From NCBI GenBank assembly GCA_017795105.1, contig CP051247.1, positions 868,001 through 932,000 of the forward strand: a stretch of DNA of 64,000 bases, written 5' to 3'. The notes under the pieces were generated by a model that saw only the letters and a program-made list of their open reading frames with translations, searched no databases and was not told where the DNA came from. Source of the DNA: Planctomycetaceae bacterium. GTDB taxonomy: Bacteria; Planctomycetota; Planctomycetia; Planctomycetales; Planctomycetaceae. Positions 25,425 to 35,611 of this stretch are shown one piece after another; within the stretch, counting starts at the first letter, position 1, and the number at the start of each line of letters is the position of its first letter. The position numbers and the translations under genes are program-made.

Positions 25425-26840
25425 CTATTTCAACTTGACGTCGACTTCGTTGCGATCGTTCTCTGAGGGAAGTACGGCTGGTGCGAAACAAGCCGCCAGA
25501 ACTCCGAATTGCAGAAAGCGGAACAGGCGGTTTGCCAGAGAGACGGAATTTTCCAGGGATGTCAGCGCCGGCACAGTAAACTTCTCCTGCAGCAACTTTA
25601 CCTTCCCTGCAAGATCGGTCTGTTCATACTTGGTGGCAATCTCTCGCCGATAAGCATTGATCTGTTCCGTCTGCGGATCGATCTTGAACATATAGAGGTA
25701 GACGTGCGTTAACAGAGCCGCACTCAAGGCGATGGTAACGACTGTCATTGTCAGGCGAGGACGTCCCTTGCGAACTTCATAGATATTGGTCGCCGGAATT
25801 GCCAGCAGCACGGACCAGAGAGCCCCGACCAGCAGGTTTTCGTTCGAAACAATGAAGTAGGAAACGAGAAAGGCAGCGGCCACAGCCAGGCAGACTGCCA
25901 GCGCGTTTGCCTGTTTCTTCTGGCGTCGGTCGAGGGCGAGGCGTCCGTACGAATCGAGCCGGAGGATCAGATTGAAAAAGGGATCGGACAGCCAGGAGAG
26001 CAGGACAAACGCCAGATAGAGATACAACATCGGCGTGACCAGCACTTCGGCCGGGCCGAGGGACTCGCGAACACGGGACAGAAGATTGACAACAAACCAG
26101 GCCCCGAGGACGACAAGCATTTGCGTCCGCGGCGAGAAGTTCGACATCCAGAAAAAGTACTTCAGGACTTGTCGGTAAACGATGTGCCGTGACTTCAGAG
26201 ACTCGATGATCCCGTTCCGCGCGGGGTCCATATCGGGGTCGAGGCGTAACGCCTCACGGAAATGATTCAGCGCCTGTTGACTGTTACCCTGCTCCAGCAG
26301 TTGCCAACCTCGATTGGTATGCGTGAAAGCATCTTCCGGATTGCGATTGAGAGCGGCCTGCAACGCCTCACTTGACTCGTGTCGACGCCCCATGCGTCTT
26401 AGGGCCAGCGACTGCAGATTGAGTGCCTCTTCACTCTCCGGATCAAGCTCCAGAGCGGTCTCGGCGGCCTGCAACGTTTTCGCCCAATCCGACATCTGCA
26501 GGTAAACAAGGGCCTGCGTGCAATAGAAAGTCGGTTCCTCAGGATCGATGCGAATGGCTTCCTGGATAGCGGCCAGGGCTGTCTTTTTCTGCTCGAATTT
26601 CAACAGAATTCTCGCATACGCATAATGAGCATAACCGAGTTCGGGACCGTAAGTCAGAGCTTCCCGGACTGATGCGAGAGCTTCTTCCTTCTGATCCAGA
26701 GCAGCGAGAAGCTGCCCCCGAACGGCGAGCGCCGCCGGGTCGTGTGGTTCTTCCACCAGATGCCGACCAATCTCCGCGAGGGCTTCGTCGGGACGACTTT
26801 GAGACCAAAGGAGCTGAGCGCGTTGAAAAAATTCAGACAT
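25425..26840 (-). CDS. TPR membrane protein
   Basis: A 471-residue protein. Residues ~1-210 are six or so tetratricopeptide repeats (e.g. AIRIDPEEPTFYCTQALVYLQM, ALNRNPEDAFTHTNRGWQLLEQGNSQQALNHFREALRLDPDMDPA). The C-terminal half has about six hydrophobic segments (LVVLGAWFVVNLL, MLYLYLAFVLLSWL, ALAVCLAVAAAFLVSYFIV, VTIALSAALLTHVYLYMF and others). TPRs likely face the cytoplasm and recruit partners. It lies 46 bp downstream of the TPR-AAA+ ATPase gene on the same strand, so the two probably form an operon. No known family name can be given. Confidence 0.8.
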   Translation of the reverse strand: MSEFFQRAQLLWSQSRPDEALAEIGRHLVEEPHDPAALAVRGQLLAALDQKEEALASVREALTYGPELGYAHYAYARILLKFEQKKTALAAIQEAIRIDPEEPTFYCTQALVYLQMSDWAKTLQAAETALELDPESEEALNLQSLALRRMGRRHESSEALQAALNRNPEDAFTHTNRGWQLLEQGNSQQALNHFREALRLDPDMDPARNGIIESLKSRHIVYRQVLKYFFWMSNFSPRTQMLVVLGAWFVVNLLSRVRESLGPAEVLVTPMLYLYLAFVLLSWLSDPFFNLILRLDSYGRLALDRRQKKQANALAVCLAVAAAFLVSYFIVSNENLLVGALWSVLLAIPATNIYEVRKGRPRLTMTVVTIALSAALLTHVYLYMFKIDPQTEQINAYRREIATKYEQTDLAGKVKLLQEKFTVPALTSLENSVSLANRLFRFLQFGVLAACFAPAVLPSENDRNEVDVKLK

Positions 26841-26886
26841 AGAACGTGCCGTTGAACAGGAAATGCGGAACAGAAATGAAGGAGCC

Positions 26887-28230
26887 CTACCGGAGATATT
26901 CGACGATATCGTCGTACATGCCCCCCTCGTTAGCGTACAAAGCGTGGTTGCGGGCAGTGGCGAACCATTCTTTGGTGGTCGGGCGATGCCGCTGAATCGC
27001 TTTCTGCAGATCGGCCGTCTGCAACGGTTCAGGGATGCCAGTCTTTAGGGCAGCCTGCAGTTTCTCTTCAACGGCCATGTCGACCACGGCTTTGAGATCG
27101 GCTCCTGAAAAGCCTGCTGACTTCCTGGCGAGCCCCTTGAAATCGAGGTTCTTTTGCGGCTTTGCCTCACAGAGAAGCTTGAGAATCTCGGCTCGGGCCT
27201 CCGGGTCGGGCGGCGGGACAAAGATAATACGATCAAATCGCCCGGGGCGTCGGAATGCCGGGTCCATATGCCAGGGAGCATTGGTCGCCGCCAGGATCAG
27301 CAGGCCATCATTGTTGGCTTTCACGCCGTCCAGTTCCGAGAGAAACTGATTGATCAATTGCCGACCGGCACTTTGACGCATATCGGAACGACGGGCCCCC
27401 AAGGCATCGACTTCATCGAAAAACAGGACACACGGCGTGTTCCTGCGCCCCGTTTCAAACAGTTCGTGCAAATTGCGTTCGCTGTTCCCAATCCACATAT
27501 CGAGAACGTCGTTCAGGCCGATCGAAAAGAACGCGGCATCGATCTCCCCGGCAGTGGCCCGCGCCAGATGTGTCTTACCACACCCGGGTGGACCATACAG
27601 TAGAATTCCTCCGCCGACTTTCTTTCCGTATGCCTTATAGAGTTCATGATTGGTCAGCGGATAGATGATCTTGAGCCGAATCTGTTCCTTAACTTCTTCC
27701 ATCCCGCCGACATCGTCGAACTTTGTATCAGGTCGTTCCATTTCAGGGACGGCGTCCGACGGCTGCTCAGACATCATTCGCTGTCGCCCTTCAACCACTT
27801 CGTCGTAGGATGACTCCCGGAACGTCGAGATCCCGAGCCGCTCTTCCATGGATTCATCGCGAACGTCGGAGTCAGTCTCCACCGCCAGCTTGTATTGAGC
27901 CACCGCGTCCGCGATCTGGCCGTTGCGTTCCAAGGCCCGAGCATACATTAGAATGGCGTTTGCCGGAGCATCCGGTTGCTTCACGAGTTGTTCAAGAACG
28001 ACGAAGGCTTCACTATGCTTTCCCTGCCGAGCGAACGCCTGGGCCAGCCCGAGTTGAAGTTCAACGCTTTTCGGAAATCGACCGAGAGCTTCCCGATACG
28101 CCTGCTCCGCACCCGGGCCATCTCCATTTTGCAATAGAAGATCGGCCAGCGTTCGCCGTAGCGGAAGATTCTCGGGGGAAAGGCGAATCGCTTCCCGCAG
28201 CGATTCGAGAGGATCGGACGAGCCGGTCAT
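26887..28230 (-). CDS. TPR-AAA+ ATPase (Cdc48/FtsH-like AAA domain)
   Basis: A 447-residue ATPase. Residues ~8-120 are TPR repeats. The AAA domain follows: FDDVGGMEEVKEQI (171-184), Walker A GPPGCGKT (213-220), Walker B VLFFDEVDALG, sensor LAATN, arginine fingers RRPGRFDR (327-334) and the C-terminal SGADLKAVVDMAVEEKL helix. This is the classic unfoldase/remodelling type, without a protease domain. The ATG at 28230 has GGTGA upstream, and the much longer open frame before it lacks family character. Its neighbours are a TPR membrane protein downstream and a SUKH protein upstream, so it may remodel a membrane-linked complex. Confidence 0.9.
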   Translation of the reverse strand: MTGSSDPLESLREAIRLSPENLPLRRTLADLLLQNGDGPGAEQAYREALGRFPKSVELQLGLAQAFARQGKHSEAFVVLEQLVKQPDAPANAILMYARALERNGQIADAVAQYKLAVETDSDVRDESMEERLGISTFRESSYDEVVEGRQRMMSEQPSDAVPEMERPDTKFDDVGGMEEVKEQIRLKIIYPLTNHELYKAYGKKVGGGILLYGPPGCGKTHLARATAGEIDAAFFSIGLNDVLDMWIGNSERNLHELFETGRRNTPCVLFFDEVDALGARRSDMRQSAGRQLINQFLSELDGVKANNDGLLILAATNAPWHMDPAFRRPGRFDRIIFVPPPDPEARAEILKLLCEAKPQKNLDFKGLARKSAGFSGADLKAVVDMAVEEKLQAALKTGIPEPLQTADLQKAIQRHRPTTKEWFATARNHALYANEGGMYDDIVEYLR

Positions 28231-28381
28231 AAATGTGATCACCAATTGAAAAGAAGAATTCGAACAGGCGTCATCATGCCTGAACACGTGTAGGGACACA
28301 AGGATTGGAGAATGGAAGTTTGAAGCGCTCGGCCTGATGAGCTTGTGATTGATACGCGTGAGATTACCTCTCGCAAATCGG

Positions 28382-28846
28382 TTACCATTGGTCGCAGGCA
28401 GCATCGATCAGAAACTCCGTGAAGTGGTCCGCCTTTCTGACGAACTCGCCACTGAGTTCCATGTAATAGTACACGGGGGGATCGTCCCCTTCACTGCTGC
28501 GAATAAAGCAGAACTGGTACCCCTGGTGCATGATGAATGCGATGGCATCATTGGGGAGTTGGAGGCGGCTTTCTTCTTCCGCCACAAGTTCGCGGGCGGC
28601 CTGGGTGAGTCCGAGAACTTCGGGAAAGAAGACGTCAGTTCCAAGATAGAATCTCAACGCACCTCGGCCCATTCTGGCCAGAAACTCCCGGTAGGCGAGC
28701 GGAAGAGGTGATCCCGCGTCTTGCTCGACTCGTTCAATCTCTTCAGGAGCACAGCCACGAATCGTGTTTTCCGTGGCGACGCCCCGACTGATCAGCAAAT
28801 CGGCAGCACGCTCAATTCGAGCTTTGATATCGGCAGACGAATCCAT
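28382..28846 (-). CDS. SMI1/KNR4 (SUKH-1) family protein
   Basis: A 154-residue protein of the SUKH superfamily. GCAPEEIERVEQDAGSPLPLAYREFLARMGRGA is the hallmark N-terminal part (E-x3-E ... LP-x-Y-x-x-F), followed by LQLPNDAIAFIMHQGYQFCFIRSSEGDDPPVYYY and a C-terminal helix FTEFLIDAACDQW. Bacterial members are often immunity proteins to contact-dependent or polymorphic toxins. No toxin gene is adjacent; the AAA+ ATPase gene starts 151 bp downstream. Family assignment firm, role inferred. Confidence 0.88.
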   Translation of the reverse strand: MDSSADIKARIERAADLLISRGVATENTIRGCAPEEIERVEQDAGSPLPLAYREFLARMGRGALRFYLGTDVFFPEVLGLTQAARELVAEEESRLQLPNDAIAFIMHQGYQFCFIRSSEGDDPPVYYYMELSGEFVRKADHFTEFLIDAACDQW

Positions 28847-28887
28847 TTTCGATCGGTCCCGATTTAGTCGAAAGTAACATTACGCGT

Positions 28888-29229
28888 CTACCGTCGAAAC
28901 ACGAAAAACACCGCCCCGGCCAGGCAGAAGGCGGCCCACAGGTAGTCGAGTTTGATGGGCTGTTTCATGTAGAAAACTGCGAAGGGGATGAAGACGCTGA
29001 GGGTAATGACTTCCTGCAGGATTTTCAGCTGGCCGAGGGTGAGCGTGGTGTAGCCGAGGCGGTTGGCGGGGACTTGGATCAGGTATTCGAAGAAGGCAAT
29101 GCCCCAGCTGACGAACACGGCGATCAGCCACGGCTTGTGATTCAGGTTCTTCAGGTGGGCGTACCACGCGAAGGTCATGAACACGTTGGAGAGGATTAGC
29201 AGGACGATGACGCGAAGCAGGACCGACAC
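28888..29229 (-). CDS. DUF486 (DMT-like) small membrane protein
   Basis: A 113-residue integral membrane protein with four helices (LLRVIVLLILSNVFMTFAWYAHL, PWLIAVFVSWGIAFFEYLIQV, ILQEVITLSVFIPFAVFYM, YLWAAFCLAGAVFFVF). PANRLGYTTLTLGQLKILQEVITL is the DUF486 signature. The GTG at 29229 gives the normal length; the longer open frame upstream to 29397 is made of the REP-like repeats at 29271-29399 read in frame and is unlikely to be coding. Function unknown; related to small multidrug-type transporters. Confidence 0.85.
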   Translation of the reverse strand: MSVLLRVIVLLILSNVFMTFAWYAHLKNLNHKPWLIAVFVSWGIAFFEYLIQVPANRLGYTTLTLGQLKILQEVITLSVFIPFAVFYMKQPIKLDYLWAAFCLAGAVFFVFRR

Positions 29230-29270
29230 GTCTGGACTTTCGAGAGGGGACCAGAAACTTTTCAGATCAG

Positions 29271-29290
29271 GCACTGGCTTAGCCAGTGGC
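29271..29290. repeat. REP-like palindrome (CACTGGCT element)
   Basis: Arms cactggct (29272-29279) and agccagtg (29281-29288) around one base. First of three palindromic units packed into 130 bp between lysA and the DUF486 gene. Confidence 0.6.
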
Positions 29291-29311
29291 ACACGTTGAA
29301 GGTTGGCCCCA

Positions 29312-29348
<37 letters not shown>

Positions 29349-29368
29349 GTGAGATCACAGAGATGACA

Positions 29369-29399
29369 GCATGCCCACGCGAGCGTGGGCATGGCACCC
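29369..29399. repeat. REP-like palindromic repeat, copy 2 of the 1501 element
   Basis: Arms atgcccacgc (29371-29380) and gcgtgggcat (29383-29392) around two bases. The reverse complement is nearly identical to 1501-1533, so this is a dispersed intergenic family with at least two copies in this window. Confidence 0.75.
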
Positions 29400-29415
29400 C
29401 GTCGATTAACTGGTT

Positions 29416-30687
29416 CTACATTTCGTGGGCGATGAGGTCGTCGTAGGTTTCGCGGCGGCGGATGACTTTGACGTCGCTGCCGTTGACCAGGACTTCGGCT
29501 GCTCGCGGACGGGAGTTGTAGTTGCTGCTCATGCAGGTGCCGTACGCTCCGGCGCTATAGGTGGCGAGCAGGTCGTCCCGTTCGAGCGGCGGCAGCTGGC
29601 GGTCTTTGGCGAAGTAGTCGCTCGATTCACAGACGGGGCCGACGACGTCCGACTTTTCGCAGCCGGGGATGGAATCGGCTTCGCAATCAGTTGGGAGCGG
29701 CACATCGGTGCTGACGGGCCAGACGCGGTGGAAGGCGTCGTACATGGCCGGGCGCATCAGGTCGTTCATCGCTCCGTCCTGAATGACGAACAGCTTGCCC
29801 CCTTCACGCTTGGTGTAAATCACGCGGCTGACGAGCACGCAGGCATTTCCGATGATCGAACGGCCTGGTTCCAGAGCCAGACGGCAACCGGCGGCTTTGA
29901 TGTGGGGGACGATGACTTTGGCGTACGTCGAATAAGCGGGAGCTTCGTCGTTGCGGTAGCTGAGACCGAATCCTCCACCAAGGTTGACCCAGCTGATTTC
30001 GTGCCCCTTGGAACGCAGTTCGGCGATGACTTCCCCGGCCCGCTTGGCAGCGGCTTCGTACGGATCGGTGGTCAGAATCGGCGAGCCGAGGTGCATGTGG
30101 ATGCCGCGAAGTTCGAGGTGCGGATCGGCGAGCACTTTGGCAGCGAGTTCGTTATGGCGCTCGATGTCCATTCCGAACTTGTTGCCCTTCTTCCCGGTCG
30201 TCGTTTTGGCGTGCGTCTTGGCATCGATATCTGGATTGAGCCGCAACGCGACCGGACCAATGACGCCCATTTCGCCGGCGATGCGGGAGATGGCGTCGAG
30301 TTCGGCTTCGCTCTCGACGTTGAACATGAGAATGTTCTTCTCGAGCGCGGAACGGATTTCGTCATCGGTTTTGCCAACGCCGGCGAAGACGACGCGGGTC
30401 GTGTCGGCTCCTGCTTTGTCGACGCGATAAAGTTCACCGCCGGAGACGACATCGAAGCTGCTGCCGGCTGCGTTGAGCGACTTCAGGATCTGCAGATTCG
30501 AGTTCGCTTTGACCGAGTAGCAGATGACGGGATCGCATTCGGCGAAGGCATCGCGGAGTGCGCGAAACTCGCTCAGAAATTTGTTTTCCGAGTAGACCCA
30601 GAGCGGCGTGCCGTGTTCTTCGGCGAGCTGAGAGAGGGAGACATCTTCGCAATACAGGTGGCCGTTGCGATATTCGAAAGCGTTCAT
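29416..30687 (-). CDS. lysA: Diaminopimelate decarboxylase
   Basis: A 423-residue PLP-dependent decarboxylase of meso-diaminopimelate, last step of lysine synthesis. The PLP lysine is Lys60 in CYSVKANSN. Further motifs: SFDVVSGGELYR, GIHMHLGSPI, VNLGGGFGLSY, LEPGRSIIGNACVLVSRVIYTK, VGPVCESSDYFAKDR (active-site Cys of the dimer partner) and YSAGAYGTCMSSNYNSRPRAAEVLV. In-frame ATG at 30693 and TTG at 30699 are alternative starts. The product supports a lysine/DAP pathway and so peptidoglycan-type metabolism. Confidence 0.95.
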   Translation of the reverse strand: MNAFEYRNGHLYCEDVSLSQLAEEHGTPLWVYSENKFLSEFRALRDAFAECDPVICYSVKANSNLQILKSLNAAGSSFDVVSGGELYRVDKAGADTTRVVFAGVGKTDDEIRSALEKNILMFNVESEAELDAISRIAGEMGVIGPVALRLNPDIDAKTHAKTTTGKKGNKFGMDIERHNELAAKVLADPHLELRGIHMHLGSPILTTDPYEAAAKRAGEVIAELRSKGHEISWVNLGGGFGLSYRNDEAPAYSTYAKVIVPHIKAAGCRLALEPGRSIIGNACVLVSRVIYTKREGGKLFVIQDGAMNDLMRPAMYDAFHRVWPVSTDVPLPTDCEADSIPGCEKSDVVGPVCESSDYFAKDRQLPPLERDDLLATYSAGAYGTCMSSNYNSRPRAAEVLVNGSDVKVIRRRETYDDLIAHEM

Positions 30688-30827
30688 CGTCATCGTCAAA
30701 ACTGATTCTGTGGAGGGTTGTCAGCCCTGCGGGGAGGGCTTGCGGATTGAGAAAAACAGAGGCAAGCCGCTGCTTCGGAATTTAGCGATTACTCGTTCAC
30801 CGTAGAAGGCACATCGCTGGTTGATCG

Positions 30828-30877
30828 CCCCCTCATCCGCCCTGCGGGCACCTTCTCCCCCTGAACGGGGAGAAGGA
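30828..30877. repeat. REP/RIME-like double palindrome
   Basis: Two hairpins side by side: gccctgcgggc (about 30839-30849) and ccttctcccc-ctgaac-ggggagaagg (30851-30876). It lies between NIPSNAP and lysA. The CCCTCATCCGCCC ... GGGGAGAAGG layout is similar to repeats known from several Gram-negative genomes (RIME-like). The second hairpin has no T-run. Confidence 0.65.
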
Positions 30878-30899
30878 CTACCGGTTTAGGGAGCGAATG

Positions 30900-31661
30900 T
30901 TACTTCAGCGGCGAGAAGTCGGTTGGTTCGAGGAAGAGGTTCTTAACGCCCCCCTTCTCGGTCAGCGAGCCGCCGGCGTTCTCTTCGGAATCGAGGCGGG
31001 CCTTCTTCCAGGCAGGATCCTGCGCGAAGTTTTTGAACGATTCATCCCGGGTGAGCAGATCATCGTGAGCGATCAGATAGATCAGATGATTCTCGGCCCC
31101 TTCCTGATCGGGCATCAGGTGGAAGTAGATGATGTTCGTGATGCCGTGCTTCGCGAACAGTTCAATGGTGTGGTCACGGAAACGGGCGTCGAGGTTCGAG
31201 AGATTTCCCGGGCTGGCGACGTAAGTCCGCAATTCGAACAGCCGCGGCTCTTTCGCCGATGGGGGAATCTCCGGGGAGTAGTCGGTCGTGACCATGAACT
31301 TCGAATCAACGGCCTTAACGAGGGGGCCGTCGCTGCGGGATTTCTGATAGACGGCTTTCCAGTCGGCGTCGTTCAGGAACGCGGCCCAGCTGACATCGCG
31401 AGCGTCGCGGGACGGGTACGAGAGGAAATAGACCAGCTGATTGTTGTTGTCCGCGGTCGGCACGAAGTAGCCGACATTGGTCATGCCGTGCTTCTCGAAG
31501 AGTTTGCAGGTGTGCTCGCGGAAGCGGGCGAGCAAATTGTCCAGCTTTCCTTCATGGGCCGTGTAGGTTCGCATTTCGTACACGGTATCCGCCAGAACCG
31601 GCTGAGTGGCCGATCCGAGGACGAGACAGCCCAGCAGGCCGAGAACGAGCAGGCTTTTCAT
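30900..31661 (-). CDS. Exported protein with two NIPSNAP domains
   Basis: A 253-residue protein. A signal peptide (LLVLGLLGCLVLGSATQPVLA, ~3-24) is followed by two NIPSNAP/ferredoxin-like domains: VYEMRTYTAHEGKLDNLLARFREHTCKLFEKHGMTNVGYF (~27-66) and FELRTYVASPGNLSNLDARFRDHTIELFAKHGITNIIYF (~135-173). The near-identical openings show an internal duplication. GGAG is 10 nt before the ATG at 31661. Function unknown in bacteria; the exported double form is common in Planctomycetota. Confidence 0.87.
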   Translation of the reverse strand: MKSLLVLGLLGCLVLGSATQPVLADTVYEMRTYTAHEGKLDNLLARFREHTCKLFEKHGMTNVGYFVPTADNNNQLVYFLSYPSRDARDVSWAAFLNDADWKAVYQKSRSDGPLVKAVDSKFMVTTDYSPEIPPSAKEPRLFELRTYVASPGNLSNLDARFRDHTIELFAKHGITNIIYFHLMPDQEGAENHLIYLIAHDDLLTRDESFKNFAQDPAWKKARLDSEENAGGSLTEKGGVKNLFLEPTDFSPLK

Positions 31662-31688
31662 TGATTCGCACTCCAAAAAGGAACGGCT

Positions 31689-34253
31689 TCAGGAAACTGT
31701 CGTCGCTTCCGGGACTTCCGATGATCGCCGGGGCGTCGCTCCCAGCATCTCCGAATACTTGCCGAAGTATCGACGTTCGAGCAGCACCAGATAAGCCGGG
31801 ACGAGAATTGGTCTGACGATAAACGTATCGAGAAGCACGCCGAAAGCCAACGCAAAGCCGAGTTGCTGCATTCCCAACAGAGAACCGGCCATCAGAGCCG
31901 AGAAGGTCCCGGCCATGATGAAGCCGCAACTCGAAATGATGCTTCCTGTTTTCCGCAGGGCCCGCAGGATGCTCCGCACCGGAGTCGTCCGCTTGGCTTC
32001 TTCGTCAATTCGGGTGACGAGGAAGATGTTGTAGTCCTCCCCGACAGCAATCAGGATCGTGAACAGGAACATGCGGACTTTCCAGTCGAGCCCGGCAAAG
32101 CCGCTCGGATCGAGAGCCCAGAAGACCGTCATCGTGACGCCCATCGTCACCAGATAGGAGAAGAAGACCGTGATAATCAGGTACAGCGAAATCGCCGGCT
32201 TTCGCAGAAGCAGCACGAGAATCGCATAGACGCCGAGCAGCACGAGGATATTAATTCGCACCTGGTCGCTGTCGGTCACGATTTTCATATCGCGAATACT
32301 GGCCGTGGGGCCCAGGGCGTAAATCTCGCTCTCCCCCGGGAGGAGCTCTGGAAGGATTTCCTGCAACTCGACCAGGGCGGCGTCGAGCTGAGCGATGCTC
32401 CCTTCGGTGAACGGATCCTGATCGAAGACCAGGTCGATGCGGGTAACATGTTCGGCGTAAGGCTGCTTCTTCCCGACGTACTGATTCATGACCCGCGCTC
32501 GAATTGCCGCGCGACGGGCGGCCGCGAAAGCGCGGGTTCCCGGATCTTCGAGTGTCTCCTGCTTCTTCAGCCCCTCGGGGGTCATTCCGAGTGGATAGGC
32601 GGAACTGAAGACATCAATCAGTCCGAGTCGCTCCCGATGTCGATAGAGGCGATCGCTGACGTCGCGGATAAGTTCGACCTGCTCCTCGCGGAGGAAATTG
32701 AGCTCCTCGTTGTGGATGAGAATGTTGGTCGGCCCGAGCCGCCCCGGTGGGAAATGCTCCTGGACTGCCCGGGTTCCGACAACGCTGCGGGAGTCGTCCG
32801 GCAACTCCGAAAGCAGGCCGTAGCTGAGATTGTTGTAGTTCAGAACCGCAATGACGGCGAACGGCAGCATGATGAGGACGAAGTTTCGCCACAGTCGCCC
32901 CGGCCAGCGGGAAATGACGGCTGCAAGGTAAACCCAGAACCGCTCCATCATCCCACTTTCCACGAGGCGGCCGAGCAGCGACGAACGAGCCACCCAGCCG
33001 TGGGAATCTCCCGGGTTCTCCTGCGGGATATTGGGCCAGAACGCCCAGCGTCCGGTTAATCTCAACAGAGCAGGCGTGAACGTGACACTGGCCAGTAGCG
33101 CGATCGTGAGTCCGACCGAGATCCCGACCCCGGCCTGCTGGAATTTTTTATGGGAGGCGAAAATCATCAGGCCGATGCCGATGATCGATGTCCCTGCACT
33201 TCCCGCGAGTGGAGCCGCGGTATAGGCCAGCGCCCCGCTGACTGCATCGCGGTAGTTGGTCCCCTTCTCCAGTTCCTCGCGGTAACGGGCGATGAGGAAC
33301 AGACAATAGTCGATCCCAGCCCCGTACGTGACGACGGTCACATAGGTATCGAGAGAGTCGAACAGCCCGATGACGTTCGCAGCCGCCAAAGTGCTCAGGA
33401 CGCCGAGGGTGATCTTGATGACCACGAACACCGTGACCAGCGGAAGCATGGCCAGAATGGGAGAGCGGTAAATGGCCAGAAGCATGAGGATGACAAGCAC
33501 CATGGTGACCCATTCGGTCGCTTTGGCACTGTTCTCGGCTTCGACGTTCATGTCCCGACCGACCGTGGCTGTTCCGCTGACCGACAGCTCGAGGCCGGGA
33601 GGAATCTGACTGCGGAATTCGGAATCGCCGTAAACAAGATGCTCGATATCGGCAATGATGTTGCCATTGCGGGCATCGAGAAAATCGTTGGGCAGTTCGA
33701 CAAGCACCATGGAGGCCTGCCGGTCGTCGCTGATCAGCAGTTGCCCGAGCAAACGATCGGAGAATGTGACGACATCGCCAGCCGGTTCATCTTCCTCCTG
33801 CTCTTCGTCGGGCTCCTCTTCTTCCCCGGCTTCGAGTTGCAAATCGTCGTCCGGATCTGGGGGCGTCGGCTCGTCCTGAGTGACGAAATCATCCGAGTGA
33901 CGATTGAGGATTTCTTCGAGTCGTTTGCGAAGGTCGTTCTCGATGAATTCGAGATCACTTTTCTGATCGCGGTCAACTTCCGCGAATTCCTCTTTCGAGG
34001 TGAGCCCTTCCGGACGCGATGTCCGGCGAACGGAAACGACGACGAGGCTGCGGAGCAGATCCTTATCGAAGGTCTGCCGAAAGAACTGTTCGGCTTCGAG
34101 CGATTGGGAGCCAGCCGGAAGGAAGTCGAACTCGCCTGGCGTCACTTCCTCGTTAAACGGAGGAGCGACCACGATGGCCAGAAACATGGCGGTCAACCAG
34201 AGGATGATCCACCCGGGCCAGTAGTCCACTACGATCTCAAAGGCCCGGTTCAT
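31689..34253 (-). CDS. MMPL/RND-family transporter
   Basis: An 854-residue RND-superfamily membrane protein with 12 predicted helices in two halves. Half one: N-terminal helix WIILWLTAMFLAIVVAPPF, a large extracytoplasmic loop, then a helix block with DTYVTVVTYGAGIDYCLFLIARYREEL (the GxDY motif used in proton relay). Half two: a repeat with VGEDYNIFLVTRIDEE. A stretch at residues 127-160 is almost all Asp, Glu and Pro (DDDLQLEAGEEEEPDEEQEED), a likely flexible insertion in the first loop. Relatives export lipids, hopanoids or drugs. No membrane-fusion protein gene is adjacent. Confidence 0.9.
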   Translation of the reverse strand: MNRAFEIVVDYWPGWIILWLTAMFLAIVVAPPFNEEVTPGEFDFLPAGSQSLEAEQFFRQTFDKDLLRSLVVVSVRRTSRPEGLTSKEEFAEVDRDQKSDLEFIENDLRKRLEEILNRHSDDFVTQDEPTPPDPDDDLQLEAGEEEEPDEEQEEDEPAGDVVTFSDRLLGQLLISDDRQASMVLVELPNDFLDARNGNIIADIEHLVYGDSEFRSQIPPGLELSVSGTATVGRDMNVEAENSAKATEWVTMVLVILMLLAIYRSPILAMLPLVTVFVVIKITLGVLSTLAAANVIGLFDSLDTYVTVVTYGAGIDYCLFLIARYREELEKGTNYRDAVSGALAYTAAPLAGSAGTSIIGIGLMIFASHKKFQQAGVGISVGLTIALLASVTFTPALLRLTGRWAFWPNIPQENPGDSHGWVARSSLLGRLVESGMMERFWVYLAAVISRWPGRLWRNFVLIMLPFAVIAVLNYNNLSYGLLSELPDDSRSVVGTRAVQEHFPPGRLGPTNILIHNEELNFLREEQVELIRDVSDRLYRHRERLGLIDVFSSAYPLGMTPEGLKKQETLEDPGTRAFAAARRAAIRARVMNQYVGKKQPYAEHVTRIDLVFDQDPFTEGSIAQLDAALVELQEILPELLPGESEIYALGPTASIRDMKIVTDSDQVRINILVLLGVYAILVLLLRKPAISLYLIITVFFSYLVTMGVTMTVFWALDPSGFAGLDWKVRMFLFTILIAVGEDYNIFLVTRIDEEAKRTTPVRSILRALRKTGSIISSCGFIMAGTFSALMAGSLLGMQQLGFALAFGVLLDTFIVRPILVPAYLVLLERRYFGKYSEMLGATPRRSSEVPEATTVS

Positions 34254-34453
34254 CGCCGCAACAGTTCCGATTCGATTCGACTCAATGTCTTACAAGTGCT
34301 GAGCGAACTCTCCCTCAACGGTCACGTGAAAGCTTCTCGTGACACAGACGAGAGTGCACGGCCCGATCTTGCATTCCGAATGGACCGTAGTTTCAACAAC
34401 GATCGAGCCGTGGTCAAGGAAGAGAGCCTGAACAGACCAGCGAGTTCAAGCAA

Positions 34454-35443
<990 letters not shown>

Positions 35444-35611
35444 GGCGCTTTCTCAGATAACGATTCGGCAAAAGTGGTTTCACAGGGATTATATTCATCG
35501 GACGTTCTAATGGCTACAGGCCAGCGGCAGGCTGACACGAAGCAAGTGATCCGTTACTGTTTATACGTCTTTTCACTGATCGACACTTTGCTGGTTCAAC
35601 AGGTTCAACGC

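Noticed and set aside
29425..30705. A 426-codon plus-strand open frame opposite lysA
   Set aside because: Complete antisense overlap with lysA; composition is typical of a high-G+C shadow frame (Ala/Val/Gly/Asp-rich repeats).
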